Shown: positions 16,113 to 23,831 of the stretch, piece by piece
Numbering within the stretch: the stretch's first letter is position 1
Layout of the letters: the number at the start of each line of letters is the position of its first letter
DNA from: Arthrobacter sp. MYb23
Lineage (GTDB): Bacteria; Actinomycetota; Actinomycetes; Actinomycetales; Micrococcaceae
NCBI RefSeq assembly: GCF_002979775.1
Contig: NZ_PCPR01000028.1
Span: 1-58,895 of the forward strand
Direction: 5' to 3'
Length of the DNA: 58,895 bases
Position numbers and translations under genes: made by a program
The notes under the pieces: model-generated
The model's input: only the letters and a program-made list of their open reading frames with translations
The model's database searches: none
Told to the model about the DNA's origin: nothing

Positions 16113-16973
16113 ATGGGCAGTTTCCAGCTCCACGGCGCAACCGTGGCGCGGGTGAACAACGGAGTTGACCTGGCAACGGTGCTGGCCCCCAGGCCTTACC
16201 TGCACCCCCTCCGCACTTTGGCCGGCGCGCCCCTCACGGAAGCCGGTCCAGACGACCACCCGCACCACCTGGGCCTCTCGCTCGCGTTCTCGGATGTGAA
16301 CGGAAGCAACTTCTGGGGCGGATCCACCTACACCGGGCACGGCCCTGCTCTTCTGGCCAATCACGGCCGTCAGGTCACCTCTAGGTGGAGTTACCAACCC
16401 GGAAAGGCGGGCGGGACTGTCACGTGGATGGACATGAAAGGGCAGGAACTAGCCAGGGAACAGCGGAGCTACACCTGCCAGGACCACCCGGACCCCAACT
16501 CCTGGAGCCTTGCGTTTGAATCCTTGATCCAGCCCGCAGGTGACGTGGAGCAATTGTGGGTGTCGTCGTCGGCGGTTAAGGGGCGCGAAGGCGCCGGTTA
16601 CGGCGGAATCTTCTGGCGCTTCCTCGCGGGTGACGGCCCGGCGGGCGTGCTGTGTTCGCAGGGCGCCGGAACGGAAACGGCGCACGGCTCGCTCTCCCCG
16701 TGGCTCGTGGTGACAACCCGGCAGCACGGCCGCGAAGTTAGCGTCGTCCTCGCGCAAAACCCCGCCGAACTCCGTCCTTGGTTTGTCCGCACAGAGGGAT
16801 ACGTCGGTGCCGGACCCGCGGTTGCGTGGAGCGAGGCTGCCCGGGTGGACCGCAACAGGCCACTCAACCTCAGCCTCCACGCCGTCATCCACGACGGCCA
16901 CATATCCAGCCGCCACCACGTGGAAGAACTCCTTCTCCAGCACTTCAGCAGCTCTCCGGACAGGACACCATGA
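16113..16973 (+). CDS. PmoA-like family protein of sugar catabolic loci
   Basis: The 286 aa protein follows a strong AAGGAGG site. The segments RPYLHPLRTLAGAPLTEAGPD, DHPHHLGLSLAF, NFWGGSTY and ILAQNP-type ends are typical of the PmoA-like family (DUF6807), found beside glycoside hydrolases and dehydrogenases in plant polysaccharide loci. The several His residues in DDHPHHLG suggest a metal or sugar site. No export signal is seen. The molecular role is not established. The stop overlaps the GH43 start (ATGA). Confidence 0.75.
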   Translation: MGSFQLHGATVARVNNGVDLATVLAPRPYLHPLRTLAGAPLTEAGPDDHPHHLGLSLAFSDVNGSNFWGGSTYTGHGPALLANHGRQVTSRWSYQPGKAGGTVTWMDMKGQELAREQRSYTCQDHPDPNSWSLAFESLIQPAGDVEQLWVSSSAVKGREGAGYGGIFWRFLAGDGPAGVLCSQGAGTETAHGSLSPWLVVTTRQHGREVSVVLAQNPAELRPWFVRTEGYVGAGPAVAWSEAARVDRNRPLNLSLHAVIHDGHISSRHHVEELLLQHFSSSPDRTP

Positions 16974-18559
16974 CAAATATGGGAAATCGACACCGCATCC
17001 CCGTCTACAACAACCCCATCCTCAACGGCGACTGGCCGGACCCGGATGCAGTCCAGGTTGAGGGCATCTACTACCTCATCGCCTCCAGCTTCAACCGGGT
17101 GCCCGGGCTGCCTGTGCTTCGCTCCAAGAACCTGGTGGATTGGGAGCACGCCGGCCACGCACTCCCGGAACTGCCTCAGACGAACCACTATTCGCTGGTG
17201 AGGCACGGAAGTGGCGTGTGGGCTCCGGCGCTGCGTCACCACGACGGCAAGTTCTGGATTTTCTATCCGGATCCGGACCACGGCATTTTCGTGCTCTGCG
17301 CAGAGAAGGCGGAAGGACCGTGGAGCGCACCCCATCTCCTCTATCCCGGCCGCGGACTCATCGACCCCTGCCCCCTGTGGGATGACGACGGCACCGCATA
17401 CTTGGTCCACGGGTGGGCCAAGAGCCGGATCGGGGTCAAGAACCGGCTCACGTTACATCGGATGAGCCCGGACGCCTCCCGGCTTCTGGACCACGGCACC
17501 CACGTCATCAACGGCGAGGAGCTTCCGGGGTTCACCACCCTGGAGGGGCCCAAGTTCTACAAGCGCGACGGCTGGTACTGGATCTTTGCTCCGGCAGGCG
17601 GTGTTGCCACCGGATGGCAGTCGGTCTTCCGCTCGCGTTCGCCCTTTGGACCCTATGAGGAACGCCGCGTCCTGGAGCAGGGTGATTCGCCGGTGAACGG
17701 CCCGCATCAAGGTGCATGGGTAACTACTCCCCAAGGCGAAGACTGGTTCCTGCACTTCCAGGACCGGGGGGCTTACGGCCGCGTAGTCCACCTCCAGCCC
17801 ATGGGTTGGGGCACGGACGGCTGGCCTTGGATGGGCACACCAGCGGACGACGACGGACCGGGAACCCCCGTCTTGAGCCACCCTTACCCGGTGGGCACCT
17901 CGCCCGAAGACACCGCGCCTCCGTCCAGCGACGGTTTCACGTCCCCTGGCCTGGGCCCGCAGTGGCATTGGCAGGCCAACCCCCGGGACGAATGGCTTTC
18001 CACCTGCGGAGGAGGGCACCTGATTCTGCGTCCGCAGGCCAACGATCCCATCAACCTCCGGGAACTTCCCAACGTCCTGGCCCAAATCCTCCCCGGCGAA
18101 CCGTCCACCTTCACCACCACCCTGGAACTGGACGATGTGCCCGTGGGTACCCGGGCCGGCGTCGTGGTTTTGGGACAGCGATACGCCTGGTTGGGGATGG
18201 TGCGCACCCAAACCGGCTACGTCCTGGGGAGCGGCACTGGTAGCGAAGGTCCGCACGAGCAACCGATCGGACGCGCAGTCACACTTCCGGGCCCGCGCAT
18301 TGAGCTTCAAATTCGAATCGATGAGACTCCTCAGGCCACGTTCGCCTGGCGTGTAGGCCCCACGGATCCGTGGCAGATTCCCATCTGGGATTTTGACGTG
18401 GTGGAGGGTCGGTGGATTGGTGCCGAACTGGGCATTTTCGCTGCCTCACCCCTGGGCTCGCGTGAACACGGCAGTGTTAGGGTTGGACCCGTGCGGGTGG
18501 ACACTGCGCCGGTCCGCCGGGCAACCACCCAGCGCATTGCCGCTCCCGTATCCCCATGA
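16970..18559 (+). CDS. Glycoside hydrolase family 43 (beta-xylosidase / arabinofuranosidase type)
   Basis: The 529 aa protein starts at the ATG overlapping the previous stop. It has a five-bladed GH43 domain (about 1-300) followed by a C-terminal beta-sandwich (about 320-520). The acidic triad is visible: Asp in GDWPDPDAV, Asp in GLIDPCPLWDDDG and Glu in TTLEGPKFY. No signal peptide is present, so it should act in the cytosol on imported oligosaccharides. Genomic context with pectinases suggests arabinose- or xylose-containing side chains. The exact specificity is open. Confidence 0.9.
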   Translation: MTNMGNRHRIPVYNNPILNGDWPDPDAVQVEGIYYLIASSFNRVPGLPVLRSKNLVDWEHAGHALPELPQTNHYSLVRHGSGVWAPALRHHDGKFWIFYPDPDHGIFVLCAEKAEGPWSAPHLLYPGRGLIDPCPLWDDDGTAYLVHGWAKSRIGVKNRLTLHRMSPDASRLLDHGTHVINGEELPGFTTLEGPKFYKRDGWYWIFAPAGGVATGWQSVFRSRSPFGPYEERRVLEQGDSPVNGPHQGAWVTTPQGEDWFLHFQDRGAYGRVVHLQPMGWGTDGWPWMGTPADDDGPGTPVLSHPYPVGTSPEDTAPPSSDGFTSPGLGPQWHWQANPRDEWLSTCGGGHLILRPQANDPINLRELPNVLAQILPGEPSTFTTTLELDDVPVGTRAGVVVLGQRYAWLGMVRTQTGYVLGSGTGSEGPHEQPIGRAVTLPGPRIELQIRIDETPQATFAWRVGPTDPWQIPIWDFDVVEGRWIGAELGIFAASPLGSREHGSVRVGPVRVDTAPVRRATTQRIAAPVSP

Positions 18560-19584
18560 GTTCAAGGACCGCCCCGTTGACCGCCACACCGCGCCCCAAG
18601 ATCGCAGATGTGGCCGCAGCTGCGGGCGTTTCCGTGCCTACCGTTTCCAAGGTGCTGAACGGGCGTTCGCACGTTTCGGAAGCAACGCGCGCCCGCGTCC
18701 AGCAGGCCTTGGAGGAGCTCGACTACACCAAGCGGAACTCGCCCAGCGAACCCGGGCTGCTTCAACTGGTAGTGAACAACTTTGATTCTCCGTGGGTCCT
18801 GGAAACCATGGAGGGCGTGGAAGCTGCGGCCACACGCCTTGGCTACACCGTGGCCTACACGCGAGCCGTGAACGCCACCGCGGAGAACTGGCAGAAACTG
18901 CGGGAGCCCTCCGGCAACCGCCTCGACGGCGTGATGCTGTTGGCTCCGCGGCAGGGATCACCCTTGGTAGAGCTGGCGCGGACGCTGAACATCCCCGCCG
19001 TCGCCATCGACCCCGAAGGCTCCCAAGGCCTGCAGATACCCAGCGTCAGCCCGGCGTCGTTCTCGGGAGCACTGCGTGCGGTGTCCCATCTCCTGGAACT
19101 GGGGCACGAGCGCATTGGCATCATTACCGGCCGCGTCCACAGCCCGGGTCATGGGCGTGCCCGTTATGCCGCCTACGCGGCAGCCCTTCACGAAGCCGGG
19201 CTCCCGGTACTTCCCGAGTTTGTGCGCGACGGCGATTTCAGTATCGAGTCCGGGCTTCGCTTGGGCGGGGAGCTTCTGGACCTGCCGGACCGGCCTACAG
19301 CGATTTTCACGGGCAGCGACCTGCAGGCTCTCGGGGTGATGAACGCTGCGGGGCAGCGGTCCTTGAAAATCCCTGGCGACCTTAGCATTGTGGGATTCGA
19401 CGACATCGCCCAGGCAGCTCTCACGTCACCGCCGCTCACCACGGTCCGGCAGCCACTCGCGCAGTTGGCGTCCATGGCCGTGGGCATGCTCACAGAGAAG
19501 ATCGAACAGGGGAAGGGTTCCACGGCTGCGCTCGAAGTCGCCACCGAGCTTGTTATCCGCGGAAGCACCGCTCCGCCCAAGTAG
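18556..19584 (+). CDS. LacI-family transcriptional regulator
   Basis: The 342 aa protein overlaps the GH43 stop (ATGA). The N-terminal HTH reads KIADVAAAAGVSVPTVSKVL and the hinge helix VQQALEELDY. The periplasmic-binding-like domain carries AIFTGSDLQALGVM and SIVGFDDIAQA. It probably represses both divergent pectin/oligosaccharide operons through the GAAACTTTC palindromes at 15861 and 16013. The stop TAG lies in the first of three 17-bp-spaced CCCAAGTAR-like units (19576, 19593, 19610) leading into the family 1 palindrome. Confidence 0.93.
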   Translation: MSSRTAPLTATPRPKIADVAAAAGVSVPTVSKVLNGRSHVSEATRARVQQALEELDYTKRNSPSEPGLLQLVVNNFDSPWVLETMEGVEAAATRLGYTVAYTRAVNATAENWQKLREPSGNRLDGVMLLAPRQGSPLVELARTLNIPAVAIDPEGSQGLQIPSVSPASFSGALRAVSHLLELGHERIGIITGRVHSPGHGRARYAAYAAALHEAGLPVLPEFVRDGDFSIESGLRLGGELLDLPDRPTAIFTGSDLQALGVMNAAGQRSLKIPGDLSIVGFDDIAQAALTSPPLTTVRQPLAQLASMAVGMLTEKIEQGKGSTAALEVATELVIRGSTAPPK

Positions 19585-19609
19585 CCACCGCACCCAAGTA
19601 ACCGCCGCA

Positions 19610-19676
19610 CCCATGTAAGTAGCAGCAGAGCGCGTTCTGAGAGCTCAAAACGGCATCTGCTGCTACTCAGTTGGGA
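19610..19676. repeat. Intergenic palindromic element, family 1, copy 3
   Basis: The left arm AGCAGCAGAGCGCGTT (19621-19636) differs at three positions from the perfect partner of the right arm AACGGCATCTGCTGCT (19649-19664). The core TCTGAGAGCTCA and right flank AGTTGGG are as in copy 2. The left end CCCATGTAA is preceded by two similar CCCAAGTAR units at 17-bp spacing. It lies between the convergent lacI and ThDP enzyme genes. Confidence 0.85.
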
Positions 19677-19687
19677 GAGCCCGGCAG

Positions 19688-21364
19688 TTAGTGGCCTTGG
19701 AATGCTTCGGCGAGCCACCACGAGCCGCCGTCTGAGGCGATCTTCGCGTCGATGACGAGGGGACGGTCCTGCGTTCCGGCTTCGTAAGCCGCGATCCACG
19801 GGCGCACAGCATCGAGGTCGGCTACGGACCGGACGGTCACACCCTCAGCCCCGAATCCGCGGGCGATCGCGGCGATGTCGGTGTCCGGGAACACCACGCT
19901 GGCGAGCTCGGCTTCTGTGTGTTCGGAGGCGAAGTGGTGCACCTCGGCCCCGTAGGCGGCGTCGTTGTAGACGATGCACACCAAGGGCAGTTTCAGCCTG
20001 GCAGCGGTCTCCAGTTCGCTGATGCCCATCAGGAATCCGCCGTCTCCGGCACCCAGGACGGGCAGCCGGTGAGGCTGGGCGAGAGCGGCCCCGATAGCCG
20101 TGTAGAGCCCGAGCCCAATTGCTTGGAAGGCCTGGGTGAAACAGAAACCGAACTCGTCCGGTACGGCAAGGTACTGGCTGGGGTAGCCCATGAAGTTCCC
20201 CGAATCCACGGCCACGATCCGTTCCGCAGGGAGCAGGGTATCCAGTTCGCGGGTGAGTGTCCGTGGATCGATGGAGGTCGCCGTGGACAGGTCTTCGGTC
20301 TCCACGTCCCGCCACCGCGAGCCCTGCTTGATGGCCAAGGCGTTGGCTTCCGTGCGGTACCTCTCCGCAGGCTCCGGCTGTACAACGGCCAGCGCGGCCA
20401 GCGCATCCTTAGCTGTCAGGGCTGAATCTCCCAGTACACCCATCGTGATGGGCCGGTTGGCTCCCAGCGCGGAATCTTCGACGTCGATTTGCACCACCTT
20501 GGCCTCGGCGGAGATCAGGCGTCCGTGCCGCATGGTCCACATGTTCAGCGCACAGCCCCAGCCCACTATCAGGTCCGCGTCGCTGATGAGCTCCGCGGTG
20601 GTGGGTGATGAGAAACCCCCGGAGATGCCGAGGTTGTGGGAGTCGCCGTTGAACAGCCCGCTCGCTACTGCCGAGGTCGCCACGAGCGCACCGGCGTGCC
20701 GTGCCAGCTCCAGGATCTGGTCACGGGCCCCGCGTCCTCCGCGTCCGGCGACGAAGACGGGCCGTTCAGCGGCGGAAATCAGGGCCACCAGCTGCTCAAC
20801 GGCGGCAGCGTCGGGGCGGATCTTCAACGGCTTAGGCACGACGACGGCACTCACCTCGTCCGCGGCGGCTCCACTTTGGATGTCCAACGGCAGGCTCAGG
20901 ACCACGGTGCGGCGCTCGTTAACCGCAGTCCGGAACGCCCGTACGGTGTCGGCAATGGCTGTGGAGGGGGAGTGAATCCGCTCGGCCACAGCGCCCACGC
21001 TGCGGGCCAAACCGTCCTGGTCAATCTTGAAGTTGGACCTGATCGCTGCAGCCTGGGTGTCGGCGGTCAGCACGATCATCGGCGTGCGGCTTTTTGCTGC
21101 TTCACCGATACCGGTGATGGCGTTGCTCAGCCCGCAGCCCTGATGAGTGGTGACCACTCCCACCTTGCCGGACATCCGCGAATACGCGTCAGCCATGGTG
21201 GCAGCGCCGCCCTCATGCCGGGCCGCGGTGAACGGCACACCCTCGGCCATGAGCGTGCCGGTGACATCGAAGTTGCCGCTGCCCACCACACCGAAAACGT
21301 GCCCGACGCCGAGCGTCGCCAGCGTCCGGCCCACCAGCGTGGAAACCCGAACATGCTCGCTCAT
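19688..21364 (-). CDS. Thiamine diphosphate-dependent decarboxylase (benzoylformate-decarboxylase/acetolactate-synthase fold)
   Basis: The 558 aa protein has the three-domain ThDP layout. The N-terminal Pyr domain carries the activating Glu in ARHEGGAA, the central domain is nucleotide-binding-like, and the C-terminal PP domain carries GDGGFLMG...YNDAAYG (Mg/ThDP motif GDG-x(~26)-ND). It overlaps the upstream cyclase-family hydrolase by 4 nt. Opening isatin gives isatinate, a 2-aminobenzoylformate, so an arylglyoxylate decarboxylase would be the logical next step, giving 2-aminobenzaldehyde. That substrate is inference. Acetolactate-synthase-like or sulfopyruvate-type alternatives cannot be excluded. 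Confidence 0.8.
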   Translation of the reverse strand: MSEHVRVSTLVGRTLATLGVGHVFGVVGSGNFDVTGTLMAEGVPFTAARHEGGAATMADAYSRMSGKVGVVTTHQGCGLSNAITGIGEAAKSRTPMIVLTADTQAAAIRSNFKIDQDGLARSVGAVAERIHSPSTAIADTVRAFRTAVNERRTVVLSLPLDIQSGAAADEVSAVVVPKPLKIRPDAAAVEQLVALISAAERPVFVAGRGGRGARDQILELARHAGALVATSAVASGLFNGDSHNLGISGGFSSPTTAELISDADLIVGWGCALNMWTMRHGRLISAEAKVVQIDVEDSALGANRPITMGVLGDSALTAKDALAALAVVQPEPAERYRTEANALAIKQGSRWRDVETEDLSTATSIDPRTLTRELDTLLPAERIVAVDSGNFMGYPSQYLAVPDEFGFCFTQAFQAIGLGLYTAIGAALAQPHRLPVLGAGDGGFLMGISELETAARLKLPLVCIVYNDAAYGAEVHHFASEHTEAELASVVFPDTDIAAIARGFGAEGVTVRSVADLDAVRPWIAAYEAGTQDRPLVIDAKIASDGGSWWLAEAFQGH

Positions 21365-22167
21365 GCTGTTTCCACCGCGAGCTTGTCCACCGCATCCTTT
21401 TCCACCAGTGCGTACACGCGGCTGGGGCTACCCGTGCCGCCGACGATCGGCAGCGGCGCGACCACCAACGTGGCGCCCGTGACGGGGAGCCGGTCCACGT
21501 TGCGCAGTGAGGTCACACCGTACTTGTCTGCGCCGAGCAGGAACGAATGGACGGGAAACATCGGATCCAGGGCGCCGGCCTGACCGGCATCGATGCCCAC
21601 CGTTTCAACACCGAAACCGGAGATCGAGGCGTTTCCGGCGAGCCACTTGGCACCTGCCGCAGAGACCCCGGGAGTGTGGGGTCCGGCGTCGTCCGCGTTG
21701 ACGAATGCCGCAGCGTCAGCGCCGCGGGCCGCCCATCCGGTCCGGAAGATCACCCAGCAGTTGTCCGGGAGCAATCCATGCTCAGACTGCCACTGCTCAA
21801 AATGCTCGGGCTCCAACAGGAAATCCGGATCCGCGGCAGCTTCAGCCGTCTTGTCGATCACCACCAGCGGCCCCACCAGCCGGTGCGGTTCAATCTGGTC
21901 CACGGACTTGCCGTCCTTGCCAGTGATCCAGTGAACCGGAGCATCCAGGTGCGTCCCGGCGTGTTCGCCCACCGTGACGTCGTTCCACGCCCAGGCCGGT
22001 CCGGCGTCGTCGAAATTACTCACCGGCGAAACGGACAAACCCACCGTGTTCGCGAACGGCTGCGGCAGATTCAGGATGGGGGTCTCGGAACTGAGGGGCG
22101 TGGTGAGATCGATGATTTCCACTGAACCACTCGAAAGGGCTGCAGTGAGCCCGGCCAGAACAGACAT
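21361..22167 (-). CDS. Cyclase-family metal hydrolase, candidate isatin hydrolase
   Basis: The 268 aa protein carries the metal motif HAGTHLDAPVHW (His69, His73, Asp75, His79) that defines the cyclase/kynurenine formamidase family (PF04199). Isatin hydrolase and kynurenine formamidase both belong here and open a lactam or formamide next to an aniline. The neighbouring indole-type monooxygenases favour isatin hydrolysis to isatinate. No tryptophan dioxygenase or kynureninase lies nearby, which argues against a kynurenine role. Overlap with the ThDP enzyme indicates coupled expression. Confidence 0.78.
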   Translation of the reverse strand: MSVLAGLTAALSSGSVEIIDLTTPLSSETPILNLPQPFANTVGLSVSPVSNFDDAGPAWAWNDVTVGEHAGTHLDAPVHWITGKDGKSVDQIEPHRLVGPLVVIDKTAEAAADPDFLLEPEHFEQWQSEHGLLPDNCWVIFRTGWAARGADAAAFVNADDAGPHTPGVSAAGAKWLAGNASISGFGVETVGIDAGQAGALDPMFPVHSFLLGADKYGVTSLRNVDRLPVTGATLVVAPLPIVGGTGSPSRVYALVEKDAVDKLAVETA

Positions 22168-22174
22168 TGTTCTC

Positions 22175-23806
22175 CTATCGCTTGCTTGGTTTAAGTGCTG
22201 CTTGAAGACGGGAAAGTGGTGAGGGTGGTGCGGTCAGTTTCTGGGCCACCAAGTGTCCGGAACCGCCGGAAAGTCCGGGGCCGGGGTGAGTTGATGCACC
22301 GATATGCCAGAGGCCCTCGACGGCGGTTTGGTGTCCTGCCGCCACAGGGAAAGGCCGCCAGAGCAGGTTTTGGAAGAGCTCCGCGGAGCCGCCGTAGGGG
22401 TCGCCGTTGACGGCATTGGGGTTCGCGGACAACAGGTCCGTGGGGGCAAGGATGTCTGAAGCAAGAACCGTAGCCCTGGTTCCCGGGGCGAACTGTTCCA
22501 GCCGGGCAAGGACCCGTTCCAGGTACCTGTGCTTCAGCTCGTCAGTCCAGCCGCCGGTAACGGACAGCTCGCCCGCAGCGTCGCCCACGGGGGCGAACGG
22601 CACTTCCTGTAACTGCAACCACAGCGTTGCCTTGCCCTCCGGAGCCCGCGACGGGTCCAGGACGCATTGTTGGCCCACCACCACCGTGGGTTCGTTGGGT
22701 AAGAGTCCGGCTTCGGCCTGGGCGCAGGCAATCCCGGTGCTGTCCGAGCCGTTGCTGATGTGCACCAACGGGACGCTGTTCAGCCTGGGATCGAGCCATT
22801 CCACCGGCTTGTCCAAGGCGAGGTGGATCTGCATGGCCCCGCGGCCGTTCTGGTACCGTTCGGCGGCGTCGGCAGTACCGGCCGGTGGCTGGCGTAGAAG
22901 CTGGGTGTAGAGGGCCTGGGGCGAAACATTCGCGAGCACAGTTCCGGCGGAAACCACACCTTGCGATGTGCGGACGCCGGTGACGGAATTGCCCTCCACC
23001 AGGATCTCCTCGGCCTCTGCGCCCAGCATGATCTGTGCCCCGTTGTCGCGCAGCAGCGACTCAAACGCCTCCACGAACCTTGAGGCCCCGCCTTTCACTA
23101 TCGGGAGCCCGAAGCTGTGCATGCTCAGGGCCATCACCGGGAGCATCACCCCGCCGGTGGCCTGGTCCGGGCCGAGACCTGCGTGCAGGAGCCACGGCGA
23201 CCACAGCTGGTCCGCTTCCCAACCATCGAAGCGGCTGCGGACGTAGTTCCGGCCGCTCATCACGGAATCACGGACGAAGGCTTCCGTCCCTTGGAAGCGC
23301 CCGCGACGAAGAGCCCCAAAAGCAATCTTTGCCACCTCGGAGAAGGACCGAAGCTCGGCTCCGAAAGCCCCGAACACGGTGCCTGCATTCCGTCCAAGAT
23401 CATCCAACATGGCCAGATAAGCGGCTTCATCCCGCGGCTCCTTGAAAGCGGCCGCTGTTTCGGCCGGGTCCCGCTCGGCGATGACCACGCGGTGGGTCCC
23501 GCTCACCGGATCCGCGGCAACACTGGCCGTCACTGGGCCGGAGGTATTGCAATACTCCAGGCCCCTCGCATGCAGCTCCCGGCCCAGCGCCCCGTAGGCA
23601 CCACCGGACACGAACAACGGGTGCCAGGAGGAGAAAGAGTCGTGGATGAAGCCAGGCAAAGTCCGCTCGGCGGAATGGATAAAACCACCAAGCCGGTCCG
23701 AGCGCTCAATCAAGCACACGCGCTTCCCGGCCAAAGCCAACTCTGCGGCCGCCACCAAGGAATTGATACCGGAACCGATGATGGCGACGTCAACTGAACT
23801 GTCCAA
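22175..23806 (-). CDS. FAD-dependent oxidoreductase, phytoene-desaturase/amine-oxidase fold
   Basis: I choose the TTG at 23806 (543 aa) because AAAGG lies 7 nt upstream and the Rossmann motif VDVAIIGSGINSLVAAAEL follows at once. The longer frame runs into the neighbouring gene. A second FAD contact ERSDRLGGF follows, and a C-terminal GASTHPGPGLSGGSGH closes the FAD site. Such enzymes desaturate or oxidise hydrophobic substrates. In this cluster, oxidation of a hydroxyindoline or dioxindole intermediate to isatin is a reasonable guess, not shown. It is not part of a carotenoid cluster, since no crtB or crtE is present. Confidence 0.78.
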   Translation of the reverse strand: MDSSVDVAIIGSGINSLVAAAELALAGKRVCLIERSDRLGGFIHSAERTLPGFIHDSFSSWHPLFVSGGAYGALGRELHARGLEYCNTSGPVTASVAADPVSGTHRVVIAERDPAETAAAFKEPRDEAAYLAMLDDLGRNAGTVFGAFGAELRSFSEVAKIAFGALRRGRFQGTEAFVRDSVMSGRNYVRSRFDGWEADQLWSPWLLHAGLGPDQATGGVMLPVMALSMHSFGLPIVKGGASRFVEAFESLLRDNGAQIMLGAEAEEILVEGNSVTGVRTSQGVVSAGTVLANVSPQALYTQLLRQPPAGTADAAERYQNGRGAMQIHLALDKPVEWLDPRLNSVPLVHISNGSDSTGIACAQAEAGLLPNEPTVVVGQQCVLDPSRAPEGKATLWLQLQEVPFAPVGDAAGELSVTGGWTDELKHRYLERVLARLEQFAPGTRATVLASDILAPTDLLSANPNAVNGDPYGGSAELFQNLLWRPFPVAAGHQTAVEGLWHIGASTHPGPGLSGGSGHLVAQKLTAPPSPLSRLQAALKPSKR

Positions 23807-23831
23807 ATCCGCACCTTTCAAAAGGGAGTTC

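Noticed and set aside
22175..23806. Carotenoid biosynthesis, because of the phytoene-desaturase fold
   Set aside because: No phytoene synthase, prenyl synthase or cyclase gene is nearby, and the gene lies inside an aromatic-type catabolic operon.
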